Source of the DNA: Tritrichomonas musculus
Lineage: Eukaryota; Parabasalia; Tritrichomonadida; Tritrichomonadidae
Length of the DNA stretch: 64,000 bases
Reading direction: 5' to 3'
NCBI GenBank assembly: GCA_039105265.1
Contig: JAPFFF010000007.1
Coordinates: forward strand, 3,100,001 to 3,164,000
The stretch's first letter is position 1, and every line of letters begins with the position of its first letter. Position numbers and translations under genes: made by a program. Positions 63,301 through 64,000 of this stretch are shown in pieces. Below the pieces are notes generated by a model. That model had not been told where the DNA came from, ran no database searches, and was given only the letters and a program-made list of their open reading frames with translations.

Positions 63301-64000
63301 TGCTCAAAAGAATCTCAATGGGATGAGTAATTATGGCCTCGCCCTCATTAATGGAGAAGGAACTAAAAAGAACAAATCAAAAGGATTAGAAATCTTAAAA
63401 GAAGCTGCTGATAAAGGAGATCCATTTGGCCAATTAAATTATGGACTTTCATGTGAAAACTTAATAGAAGGCCACAATTATGTTGAAAAAGCTGTCAATG
63501 CCAACTACAAGAAGGCGTACTTATATTATGCAACTGATTTAATGGATGGCAGAGGCGTTCCACAAGATTTACCACGAGCTGCACAGATCCTTCAAGATTT
63601 ATATGACTTAGAACACAAGAAGAAAGTTTTAATCAACTTAATTGAATGTCTAAAGCCAATCAATTACAACAAAGCATTGGAATACATGAAAATCTTGGCT
63701 GATTCAGAAGATGAAAATGTCATTTCTCACATTTATAAGGCACGCCTTTTATATGGCCTTGAATTGTATAACGGAGAACATATTTCAAAGGATCTGAAAT
63801 TGGCAGTTCATTACCTCTCTAGATCGAATCACATGGCAATGATAAGATCGAAGTATCCTGACATTTTCATTCTGATTCCACACGATTACTCAAGTGTCAA
63901 AGCCAACGTTAGTACGTTCCTTAGACGAAATGGATTGATTGATCCTGAAGAAGAGAGAATTATAAGGGAGGCATACAAAGGAAACCCTGATGACAACCTA
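60380..64000 (+). CDS. Sel1-repeat pseudokinase, C-terminus outside the window
   Basis: Open frame of 1207 codons from ATG 60380 to the window edge. Residues about 15-280 have a protein-kinase fold: the catalytic-loop region reads VYHGNLCPSNIVID, with HGN (142-144) in place of HRD, so the catalytic Asp is absent; the DFG (162-164) is intact and an NDIYSFGVLMC helix follows. This makes it a probable pseudokinase. Sel1-like repeats follow (about 295-525; GDPFALNKLGEMYEKG, then a QANFGVLLQE unit and others). A 320-residue Ser/Thr/Asn-rich linker (about 540-860) with poly-Ser runs comes next, then a second Sel1 block (about 905-1190). Sel1 solenoids bind partner proteins, often in ER or signalling complexes. 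Large kinase/Sel1 families are known in trichomonads. Confidence 0.85.
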   Translation, partial: MKKCNYSLIDLKNYTISTQLSGNKYTTVNICQKNISPWKRYIFRTFHFNCINPNMQKIVLQTFYQINSQKNQYLQSYKGFSFISFQSTLHPTFSMKYISSTTLDKVIREPNFRSNWTFSDVMRCLFAVAEGLSYLHGRLVYHGNLCPSNIVIDSAKQCYLCDFGLYPIKIYYYENNDVANYDYKDPKMINSEPNKKNDIYSFGVLMCHFCLIFYGPGGTVPLRDFIRNPNKNKYKTFPPIFSELIPKCLSSSSSLVVDDIIGTFRDPKYMIGNQKVSDLYQEFIKVNYVATLAEQGDPFALNKLGEMYEKGTVVPKDHQKALIYYERAAVMCNSEAQANFGVLLQEDADKSEEKMVRGARFLEDSAKQGNIHGMANYGIALKKGEGVKKDIVLAEEYLRRSANLGYSYAQVNYGYTLLEVNPTLQRINEGLHYIKLAMNQGDADVYYTYGILLMNGDFVAKDDAAAMSYFKVSADMGYESAILEYAKGCEEGIGMPKNRKEALEYYQMAYEKGVEEVKNKIDLLSKYVKNKTKRKSSETTPKKQSFYNEDYSPTIGPIRPVVKDKPSSNPTEVAAATTKTEQTTKSSSKSPKVFEISSSSSDNENENEKDVSVVVSGKKHPKVKLVFKSSSSSSDQSPNINDILSSSSSSSTQSSTFHTPNMTPIEISSSSSTQSSSFQTPTTNMAVISSPSNKAASNPADAATVGSPRLSRTVSTQNQMRNILETPKAKDKSSSLSHAITSQQNKLPSQASSRASNNDDSSHGLSATITSKSLNKEKRRNTVVSVKSSSSSSSNQSPTNSQTTTSISIAPKLPQANSSLQPSVVSVTPTKRFKPPAATSSASKMVSVLPSSFEQPAPFNEHTPSNELLSIFREFKEQYNKQSSEAKSKTKFPLYIYEDQFIRTNNSQIIYEYARLYDNDTKTKANKAKAYRYYKLAADLGDARSQAIYGTALQNGKDVKKNLKEGFKYLEKAAAQKNLNGMSNYGLALINGEGTKKNKSKGLEILKEAADKGDPFGQLNYGLSCENLIEGHNYVEKAVNANYKKAYLYYATDLMDGRGVPQDLPRAAQILQDLYDLEHKKKVLINLIECLKPINYNKALEYMKILADSEDENVISHIYKARLLYGLELYNGEHISKDLKLAVHYLSRSNHMAMIRSKYPDIFILIPHDYSSVKANVSTFLRRNGLIDPEEERIIREAYKGNPDDNL

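Noticed and set aside
1-64000. Spliceosomal introns in the long genes
   Set aside because: All long frames are uninterrupted and I found no trichomonad-type ACTAACACACAG 3' splice signal on either strand by eye.
1-64000. tRNA genes
   Set aside because: I saw no B-box-like GGTTCRANNCC outside coding DNA with a plausible cloverleaf; a tRNAscan run would be decisive.

Overview
The window looks like nuclear DNA of a flagellated, intron-poor, very AT-rich protist, most likely a parabasalid (trichomonad; Tritrichomonas-like). The evidence is: a ubiquitin-eL40 fusion whose ubiquitin carries an unusual set of substitutions that I recall from trichomonads; flagellar and basal-body genes (an inner-arm-type dynein heavy chain and a CEP164-like protein); a multi-membrane-segment class III cyclase with a PAS domain; a Sel1-repeat pseudokinase; uninterrupted long genes with no recognisable introns; and large stretches full of decayed mobile DNA. 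The species is inference. I saw no tRNA, rRNA or CRISPR.

Layout. 1-3352 (-): remains of a VWA-domain gene broken by several frameshifts and two in-frame stops. 3427-15375 (-): a complete dynein heavy chain with an abnormal set of ATP sites. 15810-16451 (+): a small ubiquitin-like protein. 16760-19147 (-): a CEP164-like WW/coiled-coil protein. 19871-20935: a 122-bp hairpin-forming satellite. 21570-22740: a TIR element with a 6-bp target duplication. 24035-24433 (-): ubiquitin-eL40. 24794-29464 (-): the cyclase. About 30.82-31.18 kb: a degenerate minisatellite. 31568-36199 (+): a large helical-solenoid protein (weakly spastizin/ZFYVE26-like). 36555-37985 (-): an SMP-domain lipid-transfer protein. 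39451-39861 (-): a secreted FKBP-like protein.

39.9-51.5 kb has no intact gene. It is a graveyard of gene fragments, decayed coding minisatellites (21-bp and 27-bp units), a 98-99-bp array and several TIR-bounded elements, apparently nested. After it come a P-loop NTPase with a long disordered N-terminus (51567-54779, +), a mariner-sized TIR element (55151-56528), a divergent pair (Ser-rich protein, 57054-58235, -; tail-anchored CS/Sel1 protein, 58302-59645, +), a MITE-like element with TTAA ends (59822-60159) and a large Sel1-repeat pseudokinase running off the right edge (60380-64000, +).

The functional themes are flagellum/basal body, cyclic-nucleotide signalling, membrane trafficking and contact sites, and protein modification. 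The genes do not form an operon. The most unusual features are the dynein with intact AAA2/AAA3 P-loops but degenerate AAA1/AAA4 P-loops, the cyclase lacking the transition-state arginine, the 122-bp hairpin satellite, and the set of undescribed TIR elements, two of which enclose decayed in-frame tandem repeats.
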